Under the pieces are notes generated by a model. It was not told the origin of the DNA, ran no database searches, and saw only the letters and a program-made list of their open reading frames with translations. Source: an uncultured Rhodopila sp. (GTDB taxonomy: Bacteria; Pseudomonadota; Alphaproteobacteria; Acetobacterales; Acetobacteraceae). Taken from it: a stretch of 64,000 nucleotides of DNA. Location: contig CAIZFE010000004.1 of assembly GCA_903932145.1 (NCBI GenBank), forward strand, positions 124,001 to 188,000. Reading direction: 5' to 3'. Shown piece by piece: positions 53,009 to 64,000 of this stretch. A program made the translations under genes and the position numbers. Within the stretch, counting starts at the first letter, position 1. The number at the start of each line of letters is the position of its first letter.

Positions 53009-54661
53009 TCAGAAAAACCCGTGCAGGAACCAGCGCATGTCGCCGGTATCCGCGTCGCTGCCATTGCCTCGCCGGAACAGCCAGAAACGGCGGCCGTCCT
53101 CGTCCTCCACCCGGAAGTAATCGCGCACCGAGATCCATTCGCGGTCGCGCTTCCACCACTCCCCGGCGATGCGTTCCGGGCCGTCCGCATGACGCACCCG
53201 ATGCCGCACCCGCCGCCAGGTGAACGCGATCGGAGGGTGATCGGGCAGCAGCGCCATCGCCTCCACCGGCTGCGGCGGGTCCAACAGTCGCACGGGCCTC
53301 GGCAGATCGGCCGGCCAGCCGCCGATCACCGGCGACATCGCCGGTATCAGGCGCACCGAGCGTTCGGGGACATCGCTTTCCAGCGGAGCGATGCGGTAGA
53401 TGCGTGCCTCGCCCAGCCGGTTCGCCAGCCGGTCCACCAGCGGCGCGATGTCGGGCGCCGCCGGCTCCACCAGGGACACCTGTTCCAGCTTCACCGGATC
53501 GGCGGCGGCGACGATCAGGCGCATGGCCTCGACACCCAGTCCGGGATCGACCCGCTCCAGCCGCTCATTCAGCATCCGCCCGAGATGCCGAGCATTGCGC
53601 CCCGGGCGGGCGGTTCCGATCCGGATGGCCTGCACCGTCCCGTCCACCCGCTCGAACAACAAATCCAGCCGGCGGGCGCCCAGGCCGGCCCGTTCCAGCT
53701 CACCGCACACGATTTCGACAAGCCGGCCGATGACAGTGGAGAACGCCTCCGCCGTCAGCAGCGGTTCGACAAACGCCAATCTGGCCTGGATCAACGCAGG
53801 CGGCACGATCGGCATGATCGGCTCGAACAGCCGCCCCGCCGCCTGATCCAATCGCGCCGCCAGCAATGGTCCGAACCGCCGGACCAACGGAGCCCGGGCG
53901 GCCTTGGCCAGCGGGCCAACTCGCTCAAACCCCATCAGCCGCAGATCCGCCAGCATGCCGGCCGGCAGCCGCAAAGCATCAATCGGAAAATCGGCCATGA
54001 CGGCCGCTCCGGACGGCACCACACCGCCACCGCCAAACCGGGCAACCGCGTGCGCGACGGCCGGCGTATCGGCAACGGCCGCCCGCACGGCCAAACCTCG
54101 CGCATCCAGACGACGCAGCAGGTCACGCAGTAACCGCGTCTCCCCACCATGCAGATGCGTGCTGCCGGTGACGTCGATCCACAAACCATCCGGCGGATCG
54201 TCCGCAACCAGCGGCGCATACCGCACACACCATTCCGCCAGACGCCGCAATGCCGCCGCATCACCGGCCGGGTCGGCCTCATGCACCACCAACCCGGCCA
54301 CCAGGGACTGAGCCTGAGCCAGCTTCATGCCAGCGCGCAGACCCAGGCTCGCCGCGGCTGTGTTTACCGAGGTTACCAATCGGCCGGTTACGGTGATCTC
54401 AGGAAGATCGGGGCGCTGCCCCGAACCCCGCCAAGGGGCAGGCCCCTTGGAACCACTTATTAAGGGGTTTGGGAGGGAGGGGGGCATCACGGACGTTACA
54501 ACCGACTGAGATGCCCCCCTCCCCCCCAAACCCCTTAAAGTAATGGGATCAAAGGGGGCCTGCCCCCTTTGCGGGTCCAGGGCAGAGCCCTGGCCTTTCT
54601 CAGGCCGCCCGCACCGATCGGTTGGAAACGTCGGGAACCAGACCGAGACGACCCGTCGCAT
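53009..54661 (-). CDS. imuB: ImuB, Y-family polymerase-like mutasome protein
   Basis: A 550-residue protein. The first 16 residues MRRVVSVWFPTFPTDR are the canonical ImuB start. Then comes an unusual insert of ~70 residues that is translated palindromic-repeat DNA (from GRPEKGQGSALDP to GSGQRPDLPE). The family continues with LVTSVNTAAASLGLRAGMKL, WIDVTGSTHLHGGETRLLRD, and the C-terminal clamp-binding part. ImuB lacks the catalytic acidic residues of true Y polymerases and bridges DnaE2, ImuA and the beta clamp. Its start overlaps imuA by 62 bp, so translation is coupled. The SOS box upstream of imuA should control it. Confidence 0.93.
   Translation of the reverse strand: MRRVVSVWFPTFPTDRCGRPEKGQGSALDPQRGQAPFDPITLRGLGGRGASQSVVTSVMPPSLPNPLISGSKGPAPWRGSGQRPDLPEITVTGRLVTSVNTAAASLGLRAGMKLAQAQSLVAGLVVHEADPAGDAAALRRLAEWCVRYAPLVADDPPDGLWIDVTGSTHLHGGETRLLRDLLRRLDARGLAVRAAVADTPAVAHAVARFGGGGVVPSGAAVMADFPIDALRLPAGMLADLRLMGFERVGPLAKAARAPLVRRFGPLLAARLDQAAGRLFEPIMPIVPPALIQARLAFVEPLLTAEAFSTVIGRLVEIVCGELERAGLGARRLDLLFERVDGTVQAIRIGTARPGRNARHLGRMLNERLERVDPGLGVEAMRLIVAAADPVKLEQVSLVEPAAPDIAPLVDRLANRLGEARIYRIAPLESDVPERSVRLIPAMSPVIGGWPADLPRPVRLLDPPQPVEAMALLPDHPPIAFTWRRVRHRVRHADGPERIAGEWWKRDREWISVRDYFRVEDEDGRRFWLFRRGNGSDADTGDMRWFLHGFF
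54395..54605. repeat. Large palindromic repeat inside imuB
   Basis: Arms 54461-54487 and 54511-54537 (TAAGGGGTTTGGGAGGGAGG..., ATGCCCCCCTCCCCCCCAAA...) are complementary with one mismatch around a 23-base centre. Outer GC-rich hairpins flank them (GGGGCGCTGCCCC at 54408; AAGGGGCAGGCCCCTT at 54433; AAAGGGGGCCTGCCCCCTTT at 54552; CCAGGGCAGAGCCCTGG at 54577). No stop occurs in the imuB frame. Confidence 0.9.
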
Positions 54662-55445
54662 CGCAAGCCTCCACCATCCAGGACCCCGGTTCGCCGCCGC
54701 GGCATCGCGTCAAATCCACTTGCCAGCGGGCCCGCCCCAGTCCCGGCGTATCGGGTGCGTGCGCCAGGGCAGGTGGCGAAGGCAGTGCCGCGATCCGCCA
54801 GCGCGTGGCGGCGGCGGTGGGTTCGTTCAGGGCCGGATCGTCGAAACTGGGACTGCGGCGGATCAGGATGGCCAGGATGCCCGATTGTTCCGCCGCCAGT
54901 TGCAGCCGGCGCGAAGCCACCAGGCTCAGCCGCCCGGTGTGTTCGGCTACGACGGCAGCGAGGCCGGGATGGCGCAGGCCTTCCTCCATGACCGGGAGAA
55001 TATCCTTGCCGGCTTCGGCGAAGATCACCCGGTTCGGCTGCAACCCGGCGGCGGCCAGCCCGGGGGCGAACAGATCGGCTTGTCGCAGCACCCACAACAC
55101 CGGCCCTTCGAGTCGCGCCAGAATGCCGGCGATAAACAGCGTGGCGGCGGCGGCGTGCTCCGTATCGGGGCCGGCCGAGGCCGCTTCATGCAGCGCGCCC
55201 AGCCGAATGCCGCCGGTTGGCAGCGCCTGATCGATCGCCTCGATACCCAGTGGCAGAGATCGGTCCGCGGCGCCGGGTGCATGGATACGTTCAATGCGGG
55301 CGATGCGTTCCCGTAGCAGGGCGATGGCCGGCGATGCAGGTTTCCCGGCAGAGACGCTGGCAACAACAGGTCTCGCCAGGGACGGCCCGTTGAAGGATAA
55401 TGCCCCCGCGGCCGGCATCTCAGGAATAGTGAGGGCTGTGAACAT
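54600..55445 (-). CDS. imuA: ImuA, RecA-like mutasome protein
   Basis: About 281 residues. A RecA/SulA-like domain is visible: LRERIARIERIHAPGAADRS, LPLGIEAIDQALPTGGIRLG, ALHEAASAGPDTEHAAAATL, GPVLWVLRQADLFAPGLAAA, GLQPNRVIFAEAGKDILPVM, and RHPGLAAVVAEHTGRLSLVA. The P-loop is degenerate, as usual for ImuA. Start choice: ATG at 55445 is the first plausible one but lies inside the SOS box; the in-frame ATG at 55418 gives MPAAGALSFNG and may be the true start. It is the first gene of imuA-imuB and required for SOS mutagenesis. Confidence 0.9.
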   Translation of the reverse strand: MFTALTIPEMPAAGALSFNGPSLARPVVASVSAGKPASPAIALLRERIARIERIHAPGAADRSLPLGIEAIDQALPTGGIRLGALHEAASAGPDTEHAAAATLFIAGILARLEGPVLWVLRQADLFAPGLAAAGLQPNRVIFAEAGKDILPVMEEGLRHPGLAAVVAEHTGRLSLVASRRLQLAAEQSGILAILIRRSPSFDDPALNEPTAAATRWRIAALPSPPALAHAPDTPGLGRARWQVDLTRCRGGEPGSWMVEACDATGRLGLVPDVSNRSVRAA

Positions 55446-55454
55446 AATAAGAAC
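55440..55454. promoter_or_regulatory. LexA (SOS) box, GAAC-N7-GAAC
   Basis: GAACATAATAAGAAC matches the alphaproteobacterial LexA site exactly. It sits at the imuA start, 110 bp upstream of the divergent EamA gene. The ATG at 55445 lies within it. Confidence 0.85.
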
Positions 55455-55564
55455 ATAACCCCGGACCGATCCCCGAGTCGAGTCCCAAAATGCCCTTCCC
55501 ACACGCCGGCGGTTGACAGACCTCCCCCTCGCCGATTGGATCGGCTGGTCACAGGAGCCGCGCG

Positions 55565-56470
55565 ATGGTCGCATGGATACCCATCACCATCGCCGGAGCA
55601 TTGTTACAGTGCTGGCGCACGGCCTTGCAGCAGAAGCTGCGTCATCGGCTGTCGGTCAACGCCGCCGGATTCGTTCGTTTTCTGTATGGCGCACCGACGG
55701 CCCTGTTGATTTTCCTGGCCGGACTGGCGGTTACCGGCGCGCCCATGCCGGTGCCGAACGCGCCTTTCCTGCTTTACTGCGTCGCCGCCGGATTGTTGCA
55801 GATACTAGCTACCAATTTACTGATCATGTCCTTCGGCTATCGCAATTTCGCCGTCGGCACCGCCTATGCGAAAACCGAGGCGGCCCAAAGCGCGGTGATC
55901 GCACTGATTGTCTTGCATGAGGTCCTGCAACCAGTCGCCTGGGCCGGTATAGCGTTGGGGTTGAGCGGGGTCATGACGCTCTCACTCGCCGGCCGCGGCC
56001 TGAAACCGCGCGACCTGCTGGCCGCCACGGTGCAGCCGGCGGCGTTGTGCGGGCTTGGGGCCGGGTTCCTGTTCGCCATCACCACGGTGCTGATCAAGCT
56101 GGCCAATCAGTCGATTCCCGGCCCGAGTCTGGTGGTCAAGGCGCTGTTCGCGGTGGTGCTGACCAATACGTTGCAGACCCTGATGCAAGGCGGCTGGCTG
56201 CTGTGGCGGGAGCCGGCGGAGCTGCGCAAAACCTTCACCACATGGAGAAGCTCGATGTGGGCCGGCACCTTGTCCGGTTGTGGATCGGCCTGCTGGTTCA
56301 CCGCCTTCGCATTGACCGACGTGGCCCTGGTCCGCTCGGTCGGGCAGATCGAGATCGTCTTTACGCTGCTGTTCAGCCGGTTCTACCTGCATGAACAGTT
56401 AAAACGCAATGATATCACGGGCTTGGTGCTCGTTGTGGGTGGCGTTCTGTTGATCGTCCTGAGGCAGTGA
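55565..56470 (+). CDS. EamA/DMT-family transporter
   Basis: A 301-residue protein with about ten hydrophobic helices in two EamA repeats. Examples are ALLIFLAGLAVTGAPMPVPN, LLYCVAAGLLQILATNLLIM and VIALIVLHEVLQPVAWAGIA in the first half, then LCGLGAGFLFAITTVLIKLA and VGQIEIVFTLLFSRFYLHEQ in the second. The YAKTEAAQSAVIA and SVGQIEIVF segments are the conserved helix-4-like repeats. AGGAG lies upstream of the ATG. It is a small-metabolite exporter or importer in the inner membrane. It is divergent from imuA and may be influenced by the SOS box only if its promoter overlaps. Confidence 0.9.
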   Translation: MVAWIPITIAGALLQCWRTALQQKLRHRLSVNAAGFVRFLYGAPTALLIFLAGLAVTGAPMPVPNAPFLLYCVAAGLLQILATNLLIMSFGYRNFAVGTAYAKTEAAQSAVIALIVLHEVLQPVAWAGIALGLSGVMTLSLAGRGLKPRDLLAATVQPAALCGLGAGFLFAITTVLIKLANQSIPGPSLVVKALFAVVLTNTLQTLMQGGWLLWREPAELRKTFTTWRSSMWAGTLSGCGSACWFTAFALTDVALVRSVGQIEIVFTLLFSRFYLHEQLKRNDITGLVLVVGGVLLIVLRQ

Positions 56471-56681
56471 TCGGGTTGGAAACCGAGCTCGGTCAAGACC
56501 TACCGTTGGCTCCGGGCCGGCTTCGTCTCGATAATCTGCCCTTGATTCCATAAACCTTCACTGTCTTATATTTTAGTGCAACTTGGGGACGTTTCGGCGC
56601 AAATACCTCTTGTTGGCCAACAAATTCGATGTCACAATATTATTAACGTCAAATTCGCCTCTTAAAGTGCCAGGAAACCAG

Positions 56682-58467
56682 ATGTCCCGCTCCGACGGAA
56701 CCACAGTCGCCACGCGCACGGCTCGCGCCTCGGTTGGCCACCTGATCGTCGCTGCCACCTTGCTATGTGGCGCGGCGGGCGTCCTCCCGGCACACGCGGA
56801 CAACATGGTGCAAGATTGGAACAACGAGTTCCTGCTGATCACACAACAGACCTCCGGCAGCCTGGTCGCCGGGCCGCCGGACGTGGCGCGTGAAATCGCC
56901 CAGGTCGGTGCCGCCATGTCGGATGCTGTCAACGCCTCGACCGGCAATACGATCGCCTCGTTCTCCGGCTATACCGCCACCGGCAATTCGTCGGCGAACA
57001 CCAACGCCAGCGTTGCCGCCGCCTACGCGGCGTATACCACCCTGAACAGTATCTTTAACTGATCAGGTGTGGACGCAGTCGATTGCCTCGATCACAGGCA
57101 GCGGCACCACAACATCGAACGTTACCCTGGGCAGCCTCGTCACCGGGGAACTCTCCACCTTCCTGTCTTCGGAACTGAGTTCGCTTTGCTCCACCGACAC
57201 CACGGGGTGCTCGGGCAGCGGCACCTATACCAATGGCCTGGCCATCGGGACCGCCGCAGCCACCGCGGTGGACAGTTCCTCTACCTTCAGCCCGACCGGT
57301 TCGGGCGCCATCGCGTCGATCATCAACGGGTTGACGTCCCACACACCGTCCGGCTCTGGCACCACGGCCGGCGTGTATGTGCCGCCGGCCACCCGGCCGG
57401 AGATGTTCCCGACCTGGGGCACCACCACACCGACCGGCATCACCAGCGGCCAACTCACGGCCGCTTTAGGCACAATCAGTGGCCCGCCGCCCCTCACCAG
57501 CCAGGCGTACGCCACCGGCCTGCTCCAGACCGAGTGCGAGGGCGCCAGCGGCGGCTTCAACAGCCTGCCGTCGAACGTGCAGTCCGCCTGCACCGCCGCG
57601 GGCTTCGTCCAAACCAGTACGCAGGCACAGGCGTCCGCTAACGCGGCGCTGTTCTGGAACGATCCGGGCACGACCGTTCAACCGCCGGGCCACTGGTTGC
57701 AGATCGCCGACACCGCGATGACCAGCCAAAACAGCAGCCTGCTGCAAAGCGCCCAACTGACCGGACTGGTGGGCGAGTCGATGAACGACGCGGGCATTGC
57801 CGCCTGGACCGTCAAATACCAGAACAACCTGTGGCGTCCGACCACCGCGATCAGGGATTGCGCCAACTGGAGCGGCGACTTCACCACCTGCGACACGTCC
57901 TGGAGTTCGCTGATCGCGACGCCGCCGCATCCCGACTATGTCGCCGGTCACCCGGCCTTCAGTGGCGCCGCGGCAACCGTGCTGGCCGACTTCTTCGGCA
58001 CCGACAACGTCAGCTTCTCCTCGACCTCCGACTACTATTGCAACGGCGCGACCTCTTCGCAGTTCGGCACAAACGGCTTGCTGGTATCCTGCACGATGGG
58101 CACCGGCTCCGCCGCGGTCGTTTACAACGTCAGTGATCCAACCGCCTGCGCCTCCATTGTTAATGGGGCGAACACCAACAACAGCCCGCTGATCTGCCCG
58201 ATCACTGAGACCTTCAGCAGCTTCTCGGCCGCTTCCAGCGGAACGAACGGGTCGGAATTCAGCCGGGTGGTCGGTGGCATTCACACCCCGGCCGCGGTTG
58301 AAGATGCCCTGACGCTCGGCAACGCCATCGGCCAAACTCTCGCCGCTAACGCTGGCTTGCCGGAAGTCGTTGCCGAACCGTCCAGCCTGGCGATCTGCGC
58401 TGTTTCCCTCGTTGGCCTGACCGGCTTGCGCCGCCGGCGCCAGACGGGTCAGGCGACGCGGGCATAA
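56682..58467 (+). pseudogene. Vanadium-haloperoxidase-like PAP2 protein with PEP-CTERM tail, frameshifted
   Basis: The first frame (56682-57062) has a signal peptide (VAATLLCGAAGVLPAHA) and MVQDWNNEFLLITQQTSGSL, typical of vanadium-dependent haloperoxidases, and ends in TGA after TLNSIFN. Removing one base around 57059 joins it to the second frame (DQVWTQSIASITGSG...). That frame carries the active-site motifs KYQNNLWRPTTAIRDC, PPHPDYVAGHPAFSGA and FSRVVGGIHTPAAVEDALTL, and ends in AEPSSLAICAVSLVGLTGL and a basic tail, a PEP-CTERM-like sorting signal. So the gene is whole except for a single-base insertion. It would be a secreted, surface-linked halide oxidase if read through. Confidence 0.75.
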
Positions 58468-58548
58468 CGTTCAGACGTATCGCCCGGGGTCGTATCCTCG
58501 GGCGAAATACGCCTTGCCGCTATGCGGCACTCCAGAAGAACATCAAAC

Positions 58549-59529
58549 ATGAAACAGTTTTGGTTCGCGCTTTCGGGTGCAATGCTCTGTCTCGCCTCTG
58601 GCGCGATCCATGCCCAACAGCCGGCCGTGCCGCTTGCAGCCCGGGCCGACGCGCTGGCCAAAAGCCTCGCAGCGTCTTGCCCGATCGCGGCTTATAACGA
58701 TGAAACCGCGTTCGAAACCTGCACCCGAGCGCTGCACGCACTGACGCTGCCGATCGAACCCGCCATCGCCTGGGGCGGCGATCAGCCGGACAAGCAGATC
58801 AAGAAGAAGGGGCTGACGCATTTCAACAGCCAGGTCTTCCAGACCATGTACCTGCCGCTGTACGCCTTCACCGGACACTGGTCGTTGGACGAGGACAAGC
58901 GCTCTCATGCGCCGATCATCCGGATGGAGGCCTATTTCCGCAACGCTCTGCCACCCGGCGATTATCCGTATCCGTTCTGGCACAGTGCCGACAAATGGAA
59001 CGCCTATGAGGCCTCTAATGAAGTTCGGCTGTATCTCGATCCCAAGGGGCTGATCTTTGTCGCGACCCGGGATGCCGCCGGGAGCGACGAACACCGCGGG
59101 ACCTATGGCCATGTGACGACGCCGGCGTTTGACGGCCAGTGGCAATGGCAGGACGCCAATGGCGTCACTCAACCGCATGTCTCTTTGTTTGGCGCCCGGT
59201 ACAGCCAGGCCAATCCCAACCTGGCGGCCCTGGACCAAAGCTACCGGTCGTTCGCATTGCGCATTCGTGACGAGTCCTGTCTGAATTGCCACACCCCCGC
59301 CAACAAGGCGGAGGCCGAGCGACTCGTGCTGCTGCAGACTCCCCGGCATGCCGCCGGGGAGATCGAGAACGTCATCAAGGCGGTCAAGACCGGTGAAATG
59401 CCGCAGGACGATATCGGCCTGCGCAAGGATATCCCGGACGATCACCGGGCAGCCGTGTTGAAATCCGCCGTGGCATTCCGCGATGAACTCGCCCGCGCGG
59501 ACAAATGGGAAGCCGGCCATCCAAGGTGA
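58549..59529 (+). CDS. Exported haem-binding (CxxCH) protein, function unknown
   Basis: About 326 residues. The signal peptide FWFALSGAMLCLASGAIHAQ is cleaved near AQQ. A single c-type haem motif CLNCH lies near residue 245 (RDESCLNCHTPANKAEAERL); the region before it holds aromatic-rich DYPYPFWHSADKWNAYEASN and VRLYLDPKGLIFVATRDAAG. It should be a periplasmic monohaem protein matured by the Ccm system. I do not recognise the rest. It is separated by 97 bp from a hybrid sensor kinase on the same strand, which raises the possibility of a shared redox or oxygen-related role (inference). Confidence 0.8.
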   Translation: MKQFWFALSGAMLCLASGAIHAQQPAVPLAARADALAKSLAASCPIAAYNDETAFETCTRALHALTLPIEPAIAWGGDQPDKQIKKKGLTHFNSQVFQTMYLPLYAFTGHWSLDEDKRSHAPIIRMEAYFRNALPPGDYPYPFWHSADKWNAYEASNEVRLYLDPKGLIFVATRDAAGSDEHRGTYGHVTTPAFDGQWQWQDANGVTQPHVSLFGARYSQANPNLAALDQSYRSFALRIRDESCLNCHTPANKAEAERLVLLQTPRHAAGEIENVIKAVKTGEMPQDDIGLRKDIPDDHRAAVLKSAVAFRDELARADKWEAGHPR

Positions 59530-59626
59530 TCGATCAGTCCGAAGGCAAATTTATTCCTCCCGGGTTTGCCATCCGCCGCGTGCTTAGAGCATACTCTCGG
59601 ACGACACCCATGACAGAGAACGTATC

Positions 59627-62062
<2,436 letters not shown>

Positions 62063-62182
62063 GTCAATCGCGGTCACGGTTCACGGCTGGATCGCGGCTG
62101 AACCCTGACATGCCGACATGACGGTTGCCTGCCCCGACCGCCTGTGGCATCGGCAGGGCTTCCTGCAAAGTGGTCTGACCCA

Positions 62183-64000
62183 GTGACTGTTTCGAACCTT
62201 GGCTTCGGCTTCAGCTTTGACGATCTCGCCGACCGCGACGGGCTGGTCCGTTTGGACCGGCGGTTCCTCGACGGGCTGGCCGCGGATGACGCCGACCTGC
62301 ATCGCCGCCTGCTGACCGCCCGTTCCATGCCCGACGATCTCGCGTCGCGCGATGAATCCGATCTTGTTGTGGCGCTGGGTCCGCATTTGGATGCATTCGT
62401 GGCGGCGCTGTTCGGGGTCGAGGCGGAAACCGCGGCATTGATGCAACAGACGCTGACCCTGGACCCGATCCATGCGTGCAAGCGGTTGTTCGTGCAGCGC
62501 CAGGCCGTGAAGAAATACGCCGATCCGTCCGGGTTCGATGGACCGGCCTTGCGCGCCGAGTTGGAAAGCCGGATGGGCGCGACGCTGACCGAACAGGCTT
62601 TTGCCAATTATGTCGCCACCCGCGAAGGCGATGCCGAGGCATTGGACCCGGCGTTGCGTTATGCCGCCTGGGCCACGCTGACCGCTGACGGTCGCGCCCG
62701 CCACTACGGCGGGACGTTGTTCCGGGTGCCGCACCGGGTCGATCCGCAGCATTTGGTGCCTGTCGAAACGATCGAGCGCGACGGCGTCACCATGCTGCGC
62801 CTGCCGGAACACGAGTGGCGGCATCGCGAGGGTTTTGCGCTGACTGACCTCGGCATGAATACTCAGCAGGCGCTGGATCAGGTCAATTACTGCATCTGGT
62901 GCCACACCCAGGGCAAGGACTCCTGTAGTTCGGGACTGAAAGACCGCAAGACCGGCGCGTTCCAGAAGTCGGTGTTCGGGGTCACCCTGGCCGGCTGTCC
63001 GCTGGACGAGAAAATCTCCGAAATGCACACGCTGCGTGCCGCCGGGCATGTGCTGGGGGCGTTCGCGACGATCGCCATCGACAATCCGATGATGGCGGCG
63101 ACCGGACATCGCATCTGTAACGACTGCATGAAGGCCTGCATCTATCAGAAGCAGGAAGCCGTCGATATTCCCCAGGCCGAGACGTCGGTTCTGAAAGACG
63201 TGCTCGCATTGCCCTGGGGCTTCGAGATCTACGCCCTGCTGACCCGCTGGAACCCGCTGGATATTCGCCGCCCCCTGCCCCGCCCAAACAGCGGCCGCAA
63301 GGTGTTGATCGTCGGGTTGGGGCCAGCCGGCTTCACCCTGGCGCATCACCTGATGAACGACGGCCATACCATCGTCGCGGTGGACGGGTTGAAGATCGAG
63401 CCTTTACAGATCGATGTATCCGCGCCGGTGCGTGACGTGGAAACGCTGTTTGAGAACCTGGATGATCGCGTGATGGCCGGGTTCGGCGGCGTCGCCGAGT
63501 ACGGCATCACCGTACGCTGGAACAAGAATTACCTGAAGTTGATCCGCCTGTTGCTGGAGCGGCGCACCGGACAGTTCGCGCATTTCGGCGGCATCCGTTT
63601 TGGCGGCGGCGCCACGCTGTCGATGGACGACGCCTGGGCGATGGGCTTCGACCATATCGCGTTGTGCATGGGCGCCGGCAAGCCGACGGTGCTGGATATT
63701 CCGAACGGATTGGCGCGTGGCGTGCGCCAGGCATCCGACTTCCTGATGGCGCTGCAACTGACCGGCGCGGCCAAGCAATCCTCCATTGCCAACCTACAGC
63801 TTCGGTTGCCCGTGGTGGTGATCGGCGGCGGGCTGACCGCGATCGATACGGCGACGGAGAGCCTTGCCTATTACGTCCGTCAGGTCGAGAAATTCGCCCT
63901 GCGCTATCGGGTGATGGTGGCGGAAAAAGGCGTGGATCCCGTTCGCGCCCGCTGGACTGCGGAAGAAGCCGAAACGGCCGATGAATTTCTGGCGCATGCA
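62183..64000 (+). CDS. Large FAD/Fe-S oxidoreductase (glutamate-synthase small-subunit-like), C-terminus cut off
   Basis: 606 codons are visible from a GTG at 62183 to the edge. The first ~230 residues are helical and unassigned (LALADRDG-type N-terminus reads TVSNLGFGFSFDDLADRDG). A Cys-rich part follows: QVNYCIWCHTQGKDSCSSGL, VTLAGCPLDEKISEMH, and TGHRICNDCMKACIYQKQE, which looks like an alpha-helical ferredoxin domain for two 4Fe-4S clusters. After that comes a Rossmann FAD-binding motif KVLIVGLGPAGFTLAHHLMN and a second dinucleotide motif LPVVVIGGGLTAIDTATESL. This layout equals GltD-type amidotransferase subunits. It probably passes electrons between NAD(P)H and an unknown acceptor. Start codon uncertain. 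Confidence 0.8.
   Translation, partial: MTVSNLGFGFSFDDLADRDGLVRLDRRFLDGLAADDADLHRRLLTARSMPDDLASRDESDLVVALGPHLDAFVAALFGVEAETAALMQQTLTLDPIHACKRLFVQRQAVKKYADPSGFDGPALRAELESRMGATLTEQAFANYVATREGDAEALDPALRYAAWATLTADGRARHYGGTLFRVPHRVDPQHLVPVETIERDGVTMLRLPEHEWRHREGFALTDLGMNTQQALDQVNYCIWCHTQGKDSCSSGLKDRKTGAFQKSVFGVTLAGCPLDEKISEMHTLRAAGHVLGAFATIAIDNPMMAATGHRICNDCMKACIYQKQEAVDIPQAETSVLKDVLALPWGFEIYALLTRWNPLDIRRPLPRPNSGRKVLIVGLGPAGFTLAHHLMNDGHTIVAVDGLKIEPLQIDVSAPVRDVETLFENLDDRVMAGFGGVAEYGITVRWNKNYLKLIRLLLERRTGQFAHFGGIRFGGGATLSMDDAWAMGFDHIALCMGAGKPTVLDIPNGLARGVRQASDFLMALQLTGAAKQSSIANLQLRLPVVVIGGGLTAIDTATESLAYYVRQVEKFALRYRVMVAEKGVDPVRARWTAEEAETADEFLAHA

Noticed and set aside
53021-54133. 370-codon + strand ORF opposite imuB
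   Set aside because: Antisense shadow; Arg/His/Pro-rich and featureless.
54395-54605. The imuB palindrome as an insertion sequence or transposon end
   Set aside because: No transposase frame and no target duplication could be seen; it is about 200 bp of nested hairpins only.
62081-63367. 428-codon - strand ORF opposite the large oxidoreductase
   Set aside because: The + frame has Fe-S and FAD motifs and stays open to the window edge, whereas the - frame has none.

Overview
The window looks like a piece of an alphaproteobacterial chromosome, most likely Rhodospirillales/Acetobacteraceae-like. The reasons are high GC, a COQ9-family gene next to def, Caulobacter-type cpa/tad gene order, an imuA-imuB-dnaE2 mutasome with an alphaproteobacterial GAAC-N7-GAAC SOS box, and several flavin-dependent (LLM) oxidoreductases. 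The species assignment is inference only. No insertion sequence, prophage, CRISPR array or rRNA was seen.

Layout. 1-5.9 kb: a leftward catabolic operon (ketopantoate-reductase-like, MaoC, CaiB/BaiF CoA-transferase, an aroE stump, aroQ, the start of an LLM monooxygenase). A broken LysR gene faces it across a perfect palindrome. MOSC and NUDIX genes follow. 6.6-16.5 kb: a leftward Flp/Tad pilus operon (flp, cpaA, cpaB, cpaC, short cpaD, cpaE, cpaF/tadA, tadB, tadC, TPR lipoprotein) in which tadB is out of frame at a 10-base homopolymer. 16.5-20.2 kb: gene-poor, with one PEP-CTERM protein, a 15-bp tandem repeat and palindromic repeats. 20.2-22.9 kb: rightward tadG-tadE-tadE-like genes. 23.2-28.3 kb: housekeeping genes (tRNA-Ser, lepA, coq9, def, rpsU) and a MocR-type regulator. 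28.5-37.5 kb: accessory genes, including secreted proteins of unknown function, three toxin-antitoxin-like loci, NnrU and an MFS transporter. 37.6-41 kb: an acyl-CoA-dehydrogenase-fold enzyme, VOC, CMD and DUF2076 genes.

41.0-41.7 kb holds three tandem copies of a conserved leftward non-coding unit. Each ends in an intrinsic terminator, carries an exposed CCUCCC motif and is preceded by a tiny ORF. This is the most novel-looking item. 41.8-48.7 kb: slipin, two LLM oxidoreductases, a LysR regulator, half a CoA-transferase, a HAD phosphatase and an aldose epimerase. 48.7-55.5 kb: the mutasome dnaE2/imuB/imuA with an SDR gene inside it; dnaE2 and imuB each carry an in-frame insertion of palindromic repeat DNA. 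55.6-64 kb: an EamA transporter, a frameshifted vanadium-haloperoxidase-like PEP-CTERM gene, a haem-binding periplasmic protein, a hybrid histidine kinase, and a large FAD/Fe-S oxidoreductase that runs off the end.

Recurring themes are short palindromic repeats that also sit inside coding genes, and a high share of decayed or frame-disrupted genes (aroE, LysR, tadB, a higB-like toxin, half a CoA-transferase, the haloperoxidase). Some of the single-base frameshifts could be sequencing errors, so read-level checks matter.
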